Positions 54,598-64,000 of a stretch of DNA of 64,000 nucleotides are shown piece by piece. Within the stretch, counting starts at the first letter, position 1. Each line of letters starts with the position of its first letter. This DNA comes from Asterella californica (taxonomy: Eukaryota > Streptophyta > Marchantiopsida > Marchantiales > Aytoniaceae). A program made the position numbers and the translations under genes. Below the pieces are notes generated by a model. That model worked only from the letters and a program-made list of their open reading frames with translations. It ran no database searches and had not been told where the DNA came from. Location: NCBI GenBank assembly GCA_036924285.1, contig JAYKYS010000008.1, forward strand, positions 16,353,001-16,417,000, read 5' to 3'.

Positions 54598-56340
54598 GGC
54601 AAGCTTAAATGTCGTGGTAGAATATATGTAGACGTAAGATTAGAATTTTGTGACTACAAACATCAACTGACTGTAAACTTTGAGTACCACCTCAGGAGGT
54701 GATATGTAAAATTTACAGAAAAAACTTGTAAAATGTTTTACAAGAATTTTGAAATCTTTTAATGCTAAGGTTTGAGTGGCCCTATTACCTCAATGCTAGA
54801 ATTGTAGATTATATTGATCAAAACTGATCATGAGATATTGTCCTTTTCTTCATTCAAATCAATAACGTTTTTATGTCTCTGATACCTGAATCATTACCTT
54901 GAATATTAAATTTCACTACGGCCGAAACTCCGGCCGAAACAAGTGAAAATCAAATAAGAAAAGCTCTCTGTATTTTTCTACAAGCATTTCTGGAACTCTC
55001 CGTATATGCCTGGCCGAAATCGTATCTCACTGTGGTCAGGAATATTTGGAAAGAGTTATAAGTTTGACACCCTCTATTGCCATGCACTTATACCGGTCGA
55101 CTGGCATAGTACAACTGTCCAGCCGTCTGGTGTGCGATACAAAATTCCGTTCACACCAAAAGTATCTCTGAAAACTGCAACGGCGGCTGCGACTGCCGTC
55201 GACGGAACCGGGCGCACTTAGGAAAACTGGTCGCAAACCCACGATGCAAACACGGTGTCAATTTGGCAGGCAGCCCTCATCCAATCACTGTCGATAACTG
55301 GCGTCACATATGAATGATTATTCTTTGTAATGAAGAAGAACTACCGTACTCTCGAAGCCAACCACGTAGACAAAGTCTGAAGCAGAAAAGCATACTACAA
55401 TCGACGTCGACTGCGTGTGCACTGGGACCGCGAAATGTCACGGCGACTGGCCACCAACCGAAAGGCAGAAATACGGAGTATATGTTCCATACGTGCAAAA
55501 TGTTCAGTTATCCAGGAAGGAGAGATGCATCTTCGTACTCTATCGTTTCCAGCAGGTCTCCTTGTGATTGGTGCTCACTAGAGTGAAATTTACAAAGGCT
55601 ACTCTGAGCATTTGAGTTACCGGCCAGCCGTGACTGAGCTGAGCCGCAATGGTAGCCCCTCACCATCCTAGGAGTGGTGTCGACTTTCAAGCCCTCCAAG
55701 GTCCTGCCTAGAGGGCTGTCAGTGTATGTCTAGTGCCCCTGCTACCGGCATGACAAGCCTCCACTGCGGAACTGTGACCTAAAAGCACCTGAAGCCTGGT
55801 ACTAAGTGAAAATGGCCTTTCCGCAGGACTTATGCCAGAAGAATGTAATTCATACGTAAGGAAGTGGATCAAATGAAATGATGAAATGAAATCGACGGTA
55901 AACAACTTCAACATGGCTTGCAAGGCTGAAAGTCAATGTTCAACTGGGACTAGAATCCATTAGACCCAAAAAGCCCATTTGTCTTGAGCTCTAACTTTAG
56001 GGTAAAGTTACCTTTCTATCCTCACGTGACGGTGTAGGACTAAGAACTAGTCAATTCCTAGATACTTTTCCACTAGAGAACATGTACAAGTGCAAATAGG
56101 ACGAGATAAAGCAGTTGACTAAATAATGGTGTGTGAAAGAGTACTTGTTATATTTGGCATGCCAACTTGGTTGATAGGATCAACTTGGTCCTCCCTCCAT
56201 GACCACGTACGCTTCTAACTTCTAGGTTCTTCATTCTCCATGCTTTTCTCGTTTCCCCTTGAACGATTGAGATGGTCTTCTCACATTTTTGGCTTTTCTT
56301 CTCGTTTCCTTTCTATCTTTGTATACTAGTGCCATTCAAA
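54598..56340. other. DNA without recognised genes
   Basis: The part 55000-55930 has a more balanced base composition and several open frames of 60-90 codons on both strands. None matches a family I know. I list no gene here. Confidence 0.4.
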
Positions 56341-56344
56341 CATT

Positions 56345-56380
56345 GTTCAGTAACAAAATTTACAGGGTTCAGATGAGAAG
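56345..56380 (-). repeat. Four-copy dispersed repeat, copy 2
   Basis: The core gtaacaaaatttacaggg is followed by ttcagatgag, matching cccagatgaa after copy 1. Confidence 0.45.
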
Positions 56381-56714
56381 GAGTAAGTCTATACTTTCAA
56401 GCTTTGTCAAGAATTATAAACCAAACTTGAAAAAAGTATGTAATAATTTGATTAAAATTTACAAACGGAAACCTTTAAAAACACTCTTACGAGAGTTGCA
56501 AGAATTCCATAGAAACTAGGATGGCCGTATTACAAGGATTTCATAACTTCCGTAAAGCCTTTTCCAGGTTTCTGTTGTAGAGTTTACGAATCACTTAAAT
56601 ATTTACAACAATCAACGGTCGCAGTTTATGTTTCTAAATAGCGATGGTTGAATAGGAGGTTACTAGACGTTCTGGACTCTCTGACACGGTCTGGCATTCA
56701 GTACTTGCGTCTTT

Positions 56715-56765
56715 TGATTTTAATCTTGTAATTTTTGTTACGAGAAGAGATTTGGGTGACCTTAT
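56715..56765 (+). repeat. Four-copy dispersed repeat, copy 3
   Basis: Contains aatcttgtaatttttgttac followed by gagaagagatttgggtgacc; reverse complement of the copy 1 core. Confidence 0.45.
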
Positions 56766-56999
56766 TAAGACCATTCAGTCCTTGGCAGTAAATATTTCCG
56801 TAATTCTGGAAGATATTTTCCATGTTATTTTGCAAAACAATGTATCATTTCTGGAGGTGATGTGCAAAAAGTTACACCCATTGACTTATGCAGTTTGTTG
56901 CAGTAAGTCTGACATTTTTTAAAAAAAATTCAAATTCTCCATTCTGATATTTGTACTCGTTCTGCTTTCATGACATGCTTTAACATTCGGGGCTTATTG

Positions 57000-57055
57000 T
57001 TTCTGACTTTGATCCTGTAATCTTTGTTAAGGGGAGAAGATTGAATGACCTTATT
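57000..57055 (+). repeat. Four-copy dispersed repeat, copy 4
   Basis: Contains gatcctgtaatctttgttaa followed by ggggagaagattgaatgacc, parallel to copy 3. Confidence 0.45.
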
Positions 57056-57059
57056 GTCT

Positions 57060-57826
57060 TCTAAACTCAGCTGTTTTACTTTGTTACTCTTGTAAGAGTT
57101 CGCTATGCATATGCATAGCTAAATGTCGATGATGCTAAACGACAAGAAATTAGAAATAGTACTATTATTAAGTTCACATGAACTACTACTCCTTTGTGGA
57201 TAACTATGAAAGATGTGTCATCCATAGTGAAGTCAACTCGTAAACAGATTTCCACGTGTCATGAACTCTGTGTACGAGTCAATATTCTTATTATTTTACG
57301 GATGGATCTTTTCAAGAAAATAACGCGGATGTGTTTTATTTTGATAATACAATTATTCGTCATTCATTCTTGGATTTGAACATTATGAAGATATTTATTA
57401 TGCTGAAAAGATTACATTAGCCGCAATACTAGAGCACATACTGGTCATTATAGGTACTCATCCTTTTCTTAGACAATCAACAATCGTCTGCTAAATCTAA
57501 GTAATTCATCTCTTAGCGTGCTAAAGAGTATCATCGGAATCGAAATGACAAACTCTTTAAACTGACAGTTTCTCAACTCAAGCTACCAAAAGTAACATCT
57601 TTACTCTATCTAGGCTCACATTAATAAATGTTGGCAATCTCATTGGGAAAAACATCTAAAGCTTCAGACTTGAAAATAATTGTTACGATAGGACAATCTC
57701 TCGGTACTATTTTAAAAACTTAAAATAATAGACAGAAAAACTACTTCTTTTCTTATTCAGATTCGGGAAGGTCACATGGAGATAGGTTCTTCTTTTTCTA
57801 GATTTAACATCTCATAATCACTTACA
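57060..57826. other. AT-rich DNA without recognisable content
   Basis: No gene, repeat or motif that I can support. Confidence 0.5.
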
Positions 57827-57871
57827 TGGGAGTTTCTTCGGTAACATGGCATATTACCGAAGAAACTCCCA
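57827..57871. repeat. Perfect 18-bp inverted repeat, 9-nt loop
   Basis: tgggagtttcttcggtaa (57827-57844) pairs exactly with ttaccgaagaaactccca (57854-57871). Confidence 0.7.
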
Positions 57872-57879
57872 CTCGCATC

Positions 57880-58680
57880 TTGGGTAAGAGTATGTAAAGA
57901 TATCTCGAAAACATTTTTCCATTCAGTGAATTTTTAAACAATTGTTGTCTCAGCCTTGACTTACTAACATCATTCTCCAGTACTTCAGAACTATTAAAAG
58001 ATATGGATAACCTCTTACTTGGATGTCTTGTGTCTTTATGCCTTTAGTCCTCATTATTTTCAGTCTCATTATATCTGATTATCATCTGACTTTCTTCTAA
58101 CCTCTTTCTTCTTCTTGTCGTCTTACATTCGTCTCATTTGGGATGTTACTTCCCGATTGTCTCGTCTTGCCTTCATCCCTCTTTTCTTCTTTCTCTTTTC
58201 CTTCACATTCTGTTATTTTGTTTCTTTCAATGTTTGGTTTATGACGTCTTGGTCTTTTGGTTGCATCGCCCTATGATACACATACATAATGAATGAATGC
58301 ATAAATATTTTTGAATTGGAGAAGTTGTTGTAGATTTACCTTATGGTTGGATAGGCAAATCTTAAGATTTTTGAGATTAATTTTTATCTAAATTAAATGT
58401 TCCTTGAAATTATCGGTAAGAAAGAAATAGGAAAAATGCTTCTGGCCAATGTCAGAGTACCAAATGATGCTAAAGTGATTAATGATACATTTCCAAGAAA
58501 AACTTGAATGACAAGTGGATATCCATTTAGGTTGTAAATGTAGTCAACCTGCTATTAATGAAAGAAATGGAAATAATCAATAAAAATAGCTCCATTAGAA
58601 AGATCTTGATTGGTTTCTAAAACCAGTTGTACCACCACTTTTGGCGAGCATGCATATTCATTAATAACAAATATGCATTA
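57880..58680. other. AT-rich DNA without recognisable content
   Basis: No coding region is recognised. A pyrimidine-rich tract lies at 58085-58240. Confidence 0.5.
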
Positions 58681-58681
58681 G

Positions 58682-58724
58682 TTTATTACCTAACTCTTCC
58701 ATCAAGAAGGGTTAGGTAATAAAT
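58682..58724. repeat. AT-rich hairpin, copy 3 of a three-copy family
   Basis: tttattacctaactctt pairs with aagggttaggtaataaa with one mismatch. It is the best preserved of the three copies. A GAGCATGCATATT motif lies about 45 bp upstream. Confidence 0.5.
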
Positions 58725-58818
58725 TAATCTTACAGTTAAATCATGACTTTTTAGTATCCAAAACCCAGATTTATACATTGGAAGCGCTTCTGCGCGAGCT
58801 TGCTTTATGGGTGTTTTT

Positions 58819-58860
58819 TATCTTCCTCGAACTTTCATTGTTGAAAGTTCGAGGAAGATA
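58819..58860. repeat. Perfect 19-bp inverted repeat, 4-nt loop
   Basis: tatcttcctcgaactttca (58819-58837) pairs exactly with tgaaagttcgaggaagata (58842-58860). Confidence 0.7.
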
Positions 58861-59089
58861 TAATAATAATAAGAAATATAATATATAATAATAGAAAATA
58901 TACTTTTCAGATTATCTCAGCCTAGAATATATATATATGCAACATTGGTATATTGTCTGTTAACACTAATGGTACATTTTCTACACCTAACTGCGGATGC
59001 ATATGTGTAATTTTAATACAATGCCTAGGCCGTCGTACGTACCAATATGTTAGAGCAAAAACAAATAAAATACCTCATGAAATCAGCAA

Positions 59090-60815
59090 TATGGTCTTTT
59101 TCTGACATTTTTTACAACCTCCCAAGGATCATCATATAAATCCTTCTCTTCTATAAACCTGAACTCCCAAGCATCATCCTCGCAACCTCAATCACCTTCA
59201 GCAATGACTTCTCCCCTGTAAGCCATCCTTACCCATCATCCTATATCCGTAGCCTCAAGAGCATCTTTCCACTCTGGTTCACCCTCAACATGTCCATCCT
59301 TGATGGTACCAATGATGACATCATGGACGTCTCTTGTAATCACACCCAAGACCTCTCGTGAAATGAATCCAACCTTAGCATCTTGAATGCGTTCCTCCCA
59401 ACCTCCCTTCACATCCATCTTCATCATCCCAATATCTGGTTGTTGTTTGCATGCAACCAGATCACTCACATCCATTTTCTGCACCCCAATCATCATCTAT
59501 GGTTGTGAAAGATCGCCCTCCATTGCCAATCCAAGAAGAATAGTTTCATGTTGAACCTTATCCTCCCCAGCTTGCTTCCCTGAATAAGTCTCTTCTTGTC
59601 TCTTCTTCTCACTCTGCATCGTGGATGCAGTATCCAACTTTAGCTCGCTTGGATCCACGTGCTCATCCATATGGAGATCATGCTCAATCTCCTCCACTCT
59701 AACATCATAGTTTGTAGCTTCGATAGCTACAACTGCATGTGCCACAAAGTAATCATCCACAAACTTCTTCATCCCTCCTTCACCAACTTTGGATTGAAAG
59801 AGAGTACCTGTACTTCTGAACCCAACCTTTCCATTCTCCCAAGAAATTATCTCTCGTTGCAAAGACTCTACAAAGTCGATGCAATCGTCCTGCTGATGAT
59901 CAGTATCATCATACCACATGCACTGATGTACCCAAGCTGGTTTGGGTACAAGCTCCATCTTGATCGACGATCCCTTATCCTCCAACCTAATAACTTTAGC
60001 TTATAGATCTTGCATCTTTTGCTGTAGGTCCTCGATGGTTGGATCTTTCTCCTCTACAACCACAACTGGAGGTTGAACCTCAGATACTATCCGAACTGGT
60101 GTGGTAGTCAACGATACAGGTGTCGACCTTGTAACCTTTTCTCTTGTATGTCTTCAGACAAGAAGCTCAACCGCTTCATGCACAACCTCCCAATTCCTTG
60201 TCAACCCTTCTTCTTCATTCCCATCCTCCAGAAGTAGCTCCAATCGCTCTTGCCATGGTTCGTCAGCAGCTTGAAAAAACAACTCTATCTTGTAGGTCTC
60301 CAAGGTTAGCTTGTCCACCCGAGATAGTTGAGAGAATTGTCTCTCGAACTCCTTAAACAGCTCTGTACGCTGTAAACCCTTGTTGGGTCGGTTGACCCAT
60401 CCCAAAAATGATTTCTTGGTTACTCGATCTGAGTTTCTCAAGAAATATTCCTCCATCAGCGCATGTGAAAATGTATCACAGTTCCTCCCAAAATGCTTTG
60501 TTAGACCCTTCACATGCTCCCTTATCTCAGGCACCGTAGCGAGTTCGAATGTCTCGATCATCTCCTTCTCTGATACTTGATCTCAATCCATCTTCGTCTT
60601 GTAACATCTCGACATGTCTCCTCCATCAAATAATCGAGCTTGTCGATCATCCTTTGAAGCACTTTCTTCTCCAAAGTCTCTTTTTGTTGGTTCCTTTGCT
60701 CTTGTCGCAAAAACAAAGTGAAGGCTTGAAACAAACGTGCAGTTGCTGCATCCAACTGCACCCCTGGTATCCCCTCTGATTCGTTCATCCCGTCCATAGT
60801 CATGGCTCTTTTCAT
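59090..60815 (-). pseudogene. Family X gag and adjoining region, truncated
   Basis: Four frame pieces (60815-60558, 60561-60154, 59985-59497, 59496-59236) together resemble T Gag. They include LDAATARLFQAF near the N-terminus and a capsid-like central part (KLTLETYKIELFFQAADE). A damaged zinc knuckle (C-X2-Y-X4-H-X4-C, in CMWYDDTDH) and the block KVGFISREVLG also occurring in the T protease ORF follow. A DDPWEVV block ends the recognisable part near 59110. Frameshifts and stops separate the pieces. No protease, RT or integrase follows to the left, so the element is truncated or was always non-autonomous. Confidence 0.75.
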
Positions 60816-60972
60816 CTTTCCATATTCTCATCCTCCCATGATCCCAAGCTTCTATGTACCCATCATCTCAGGTCCGCAGCATCCTCTCGAACAACCGTAT
60901 CCATCTTCATCCTCGTTCATGATTGTTGATCTCTTCTTCCAAGTTCCAACACAAAAATCTCCCCCTCGGACC

Positions 60973-60990
60973 TTCACGTCGAGTTCACCA
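60973..60990 (-). other. Primer-binding-site candidate, family X
   Basis: ttcacgtcgagttcacca is identical to the motif in element T. It lies 9 nt from the LTR edge at 61000. Confidence 0.6.
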
Positions 60991-60999
60991 CCGTTGCCT

Positions 61000-62850
61000 T
61001 GTCAGATTTTGCGTGAAGGATGTCCATGAAAATGCGAGGTTCCTGGCTGTGGAGATGTAGTGTGTTGAACAGAGAACAAGAAAGAGAAACACAAACACGA
61101 AAACGAACATCGCTATACATACCAACTCTCAACACATATACACTGCCGGTTCTTTCTCTTAAGAACTCAAGACTGAAAAAGAGACCAGAGCGGTCTGTAC
61201 TCTACTTCAAAACCCTCTACAACGAGTCACTAAATCTCAGTCCAGACCTAAAACTATCGAAGTGTAGCTCAAAGCAAGAAAAACATCCCTTTGCTAACAA
61301 AAAGAGCTGCACATGTACCCACGATTCAAACCCAAGTCCAAACAACATCCATGTACAAGCTCTTATCTAAAGCTAGCTACCACAAACTGTACATGACCAA
61401 CTAGAACTCTAACGAATTCAAAAAGCCGAAAACCGTAGCAGAGGAACTCAAAAAGACCTATCTGAGAACTTTCTCTTTTCGTCAAACGGTCTTAAGATGT
61501 CGATAGGGTCTTCTTCCTTGACTCCGTTGGTCCAGAAAACCTTCAGATCCGACTCTTGACAGTCGAGATATGGTCGATTTTGATCGCAGGTGACCGAACC
61601 TTCAAAAACTCCTCCTTTCGGTTTAAAACCGCACACACGGCCCAAACGGATCGTTTGATCTTATATCCGTTTTCTCCGGTAGGTAGATCTAGTTATCCTT
61701 AACCCAACAAGACTCCAAAAACGTCGTTTGTAGTTCCCTTTGCAAAACCATGCAAGAAATTTGGTCGGAGGATGCAAAAAGCTGACGTAAATCGACTCCA
61801 TGCGGCTCAAACTCGCTCACCACACCCAAACCAACAATCCAATCCACGTACGGTATTCTCTTATGTGTAGATGAAGACTCCCTGATCGCATAGGCACCAA
61901 GAACGAAGAACTTGGCTCACCGATCGTGAAGAACAACCAAATTTCAGATCGCAAGCGATGAAAAACCTGACGCAAGCGCTTCCCTGCGAGTCAATTTCAC
62001 TCAAAACTCCCAAACCGCCTGATGAAATTTCGTATCGTCTTCAATTTCTGAAGAACTTGGCGTTTTGATCCCGATGGATCCAAGGAAAGCAAGTTTGGAC
62101 TCCGGAACGGTCCGAACGGTCCAACTCTCCTTCACAGATCACTAAAGCACTCCAAATCCTCTTCTTGTGTCTCAATTTTCCCCATTACACACTCTCCGAT
62201 CCGCTCTTCACGAACCGTCTTAACCAACGCGTAGCTTGCATAGATCTGAACCTAATGACACCTTGCGCACATGCATTGGACTTCTCAATTCTCCAAACCG
62301 TCCATCGACAGATCGCAAGAACAAGCTAATCCCTTAAGCAGCCCCCTTACGTCAGTCACAGTACGTACTAGTTTTCTCAGATAATGAGGAAGCAAGCCCC
62401 TTGCGTCCTTAGTATAGCGCCTGGAGCTGCAAATATCCAGTCAGCAAAAGTAAACTAGGGCCCAACTTGATTTTCTCATCTTTCGAGTCTCGTAACTTCT
62501 CCATTAGACGTCCTAATGAAGTAAACAAAGTGCATATGGAAAGCTGACAACGAGCTCTACCCATCGATGTAATGAAAATGAAGATATGAAGTTGTGCCAA
62601 AAGTCCGTAAGCTGGAGCCTAGCTTGCTTTTCCCATCTTTCGAGTCTCGTAATTTCTCCACTAGGCGTCCAAATGAAATAGACAAAGTGCCTATGGAGAG
62701 CTGACAACGAGCTCTACTCATTGATGTATTGAAAGTGAAGATACAAAGTTGTGCAAAAAGTCTCACTTTTAGTCTCATGAGCGTATTTGGAACGACAAGG
62801 ACAAGTACCAAAAACAGATTTTCGGATAGGAGTCGGTCCATGACACGACA
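61000..62850 (-). repeat. Family X 5' LTR, 1851 bp
   Basis: The left edge TGTCAGATTTTGCG lies beside the primer site and gag, and the right edge is CATGACACGACA. Relics at 6655-7470, 9823-10520 and 36175-37063 plus 53067-53150 align to it. Near the left edge is the block gcgaggttcctggctgtgga, shared in type with T and Y LTRs. No matching 3' LTR is present to the left of gag. Confidence 0.75.
62453..62770. repeat. 157-bp tandem duplication inside the X LTR
   Basis: The catctttcgagtctcgtaa block at 62477 recurs at 62634, and the following 120 bases match with scattered differences. The relic at 36.2-37 kb appears to have a single unit. Confidence 0.65.
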
Positions 62851-63090
62851 ACATGAGACACATCTTCGATTCGATACCTTAGCTACCGATGGATCTTGCG
62901 GACTACAGTCCTCTCTGACGAGACATCACTTCAAGCAAGTTCTTCGTTGTGCTCTTAGTTGATCTTTCCATCTCACGGGATACTAGAGCTCGAGTCCGCT
63001 CTTGTTTGGGTAAGGACACAAGCTCTTGACTCTTAGCTCGATCTTGCATTAGAGCGTTCTGACTCGCATCGACTATCTTTTCTACAGCGA
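62851..63090. other. Spacer between X LTR and LINE relic
   Basis: I see no clear gene. It may include more of the LINE-like frame, too decayed to read. Confidence 0.4.
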
Positions 63091-63710
63091 TGAGGTTTCG
63101 TATAGACTTGGTCCAATATGTTGCTTCAGCACGTCCACCTACAAGTGCGGTGTCTCGCTCGATATTTCAGATCGACACTTTGCTCGTTGTCCTCACGGTG
63201 GAGAGAGGATAGCTACTTATGATGTCATCAAAGACGTTGTGTTAGTTATAGAACAAGAGAGCGGTTACAAGACGTGGAGAGAGCACTGGTGTTTCTTTCA
63301 GATGGGGGGTCAGTGAGAGCTGACATATACATGATGAGAGAGGATCAGGTCTCAGTGGTAGATGTGGTTGTCACGGATCCGAAATGAGACTAGATGGTGG
63401 CACATGTGATCACCCATCCTCCAAGATGGGTTGTAGTCGTGGCAGCAGCAGCGAAGGTGATCAAGTATAAGAGTATACAGGAGGGGCATCGTTTCATCTC
63501 TTAGTCTTGGATATATATGGATCAACAGTCTCAAAGTTTGACGGTTTTTATTCGAGATTTTGTCAGAGCTTACCATGAGAGGCGTCATGGGTACCACTTT
63601 TTTTTCTTTTTTGCACTATGTTTTTTAGACAGCGAGTCTCCATTTCTCTACAGAGAGCTTTAGCAAGAGCAATTACAGTAGGCAATGCCACTTCATGTGC
63701 ACTTGTTGTA
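63091..63710 (+). pseudogene. C-terminal relic of a LINE-like reverse transcriptase
   Basis: Translating the plus strand across frame changes gives a CGVSLDISDRHFARCPHGGER block (about 63150-63215). It fits the C.CG..D..GDH...C..GG.R. pattern that ends many plant and algal LINE-type RT proteins. ATYDVIKDVV corresponds to the RHD..RD motif. Then ADIYMMRE..VVDVVVTDP (the ADV..LDV.VT.P motif), KVIKYKSIQEGHRFI (Y...GH.FIPL) and, after a frame change, SLQRALARAI (the final ALQR.NA motif) follow in the usual order. Stops and frameshifts are present. The RT domain itself is not in the window. Assignment is by motif memory. Confidence 0.6.
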
Positions 63711-64000
63711 TGTAGGAGTTTTGATTTATCGGTGTATGATATTCTAGGAGTCTTAGTGGACTTAACCCTGATGTTCTTCCTCTCTTTGAGACGTTGGTTG
63801 CTTGGTCCTTCGGGTCTCTCTTTCTCTTGGAAGGCTTGATGAGATCTTTTCATCCGTTGGCTATTCATTGCATCGCGTGTTCTTCTCTGATCTTCGATCT
63901 TCGTCTTTGATTCTCATTAACCGTTGTTATCCTCGTCATATCAAACTACCCTCTTGCTGGTTCACACTACCCCTTAGTTTCGTGATATCTCCTCTGCCTC
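63711..64000. other. Window edge, no recognised feature
   Basis: Open frames of 70-100 codons cross this stretch on both strands, but they overlap the LINE relic and are not recognisable. Confidence 0.4.

Noticed and set aside
55006..55923. Possible host gene exons in the more balanced region at 55-56 kb
   Set aside because: Open frames are short, occur on both strands and show no recognisable domain or convincing splice structure.
1..64000. CRISPR arrays, prophage or bacterial operons
   Set aside because: The window shows plant retrotransposons and a plant RING gene; no regular spacer arrays or bacterial gene order were seen.

Overview
This is eukaryotic nuclear DNA from a plant, mostly repeats. 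The only host gene I recognise is a single-exon ATL-type RING-H2 ubiquitin ligase near the left end. The rest is nested, partly decayed Ty3/gypsy-type LTR retrotransposons in AT-rich DNA, with relics of a LINE-like element and of a transposase-like gene (DUF7869 type). The ATL gene and a tRNA-Asp-type primer site fit a land plant. The mix of relics makes me think of a bryophyte or another seedless plant, but I cannot name the species.

Layout. 0.8-1.35 kb: ATL gene, minus strand. 4.9-10.5 kb: rearranged relics of two related LTR families, called X and Y here. 11.4-13.6 kb: a broken DUF7869-like gene whose N-terminal part is inverted relative to its C-terminal part. 15.93-33.23 kb: element A, a 17.3-kb Ty3/gypsy element on the minus strand bounded by a 5-bp target duplication (CCGTA). 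Its left (3') LTR is 5.95 kb; its right (5') LTR is 4.65 kb because of an internal deletion. A 777-codon ORF of unknown function lies INSIDE the LTR, intact in the left copy and broken in the right. gag, protease, RT, RNase H and integrase lie between, interrupted by two TGA stops and one frameshift. 33.59-35.93 kb: a solo LTR of family Y with a 4-bp duplication (ACGT) and its own LTR-internal reading frame. 37.06-53.07 kb: element T, a nearly identical tandem array LTR-internal-LTR-internal-LTR (period 7315 bp, LTR 1373 bp, target duplication GCGT), inserted in an older X LTR. 53.1-59.1 kb: AT-rich DNA with a candidate MITE, inverted repeats and a four-copy dispersed repeat. 59.1-62.85 kb: a truncated X element (gag plus 1.85-kb 5' LTR). 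63.1-63.7 kb: the C-terminal end of a LINE-like reverse transcriptase.

How the parts relate. T, X and Y share LTR-edge and primer-site motifs and form one superfamily. A is a different lineage, primed by tRNA-Asp, and is unusually rich in the hexamer GAAGAC/GTCTTC in every reading frame and in its non-coding DNA. No element here can make an uninterrupted Pol. The two most unusual signals are the LTR-embedded protein of A with its GAAGAC-dense sequence, and the Y LTR frame, which carries a TGA at the same place in two diverged copies.
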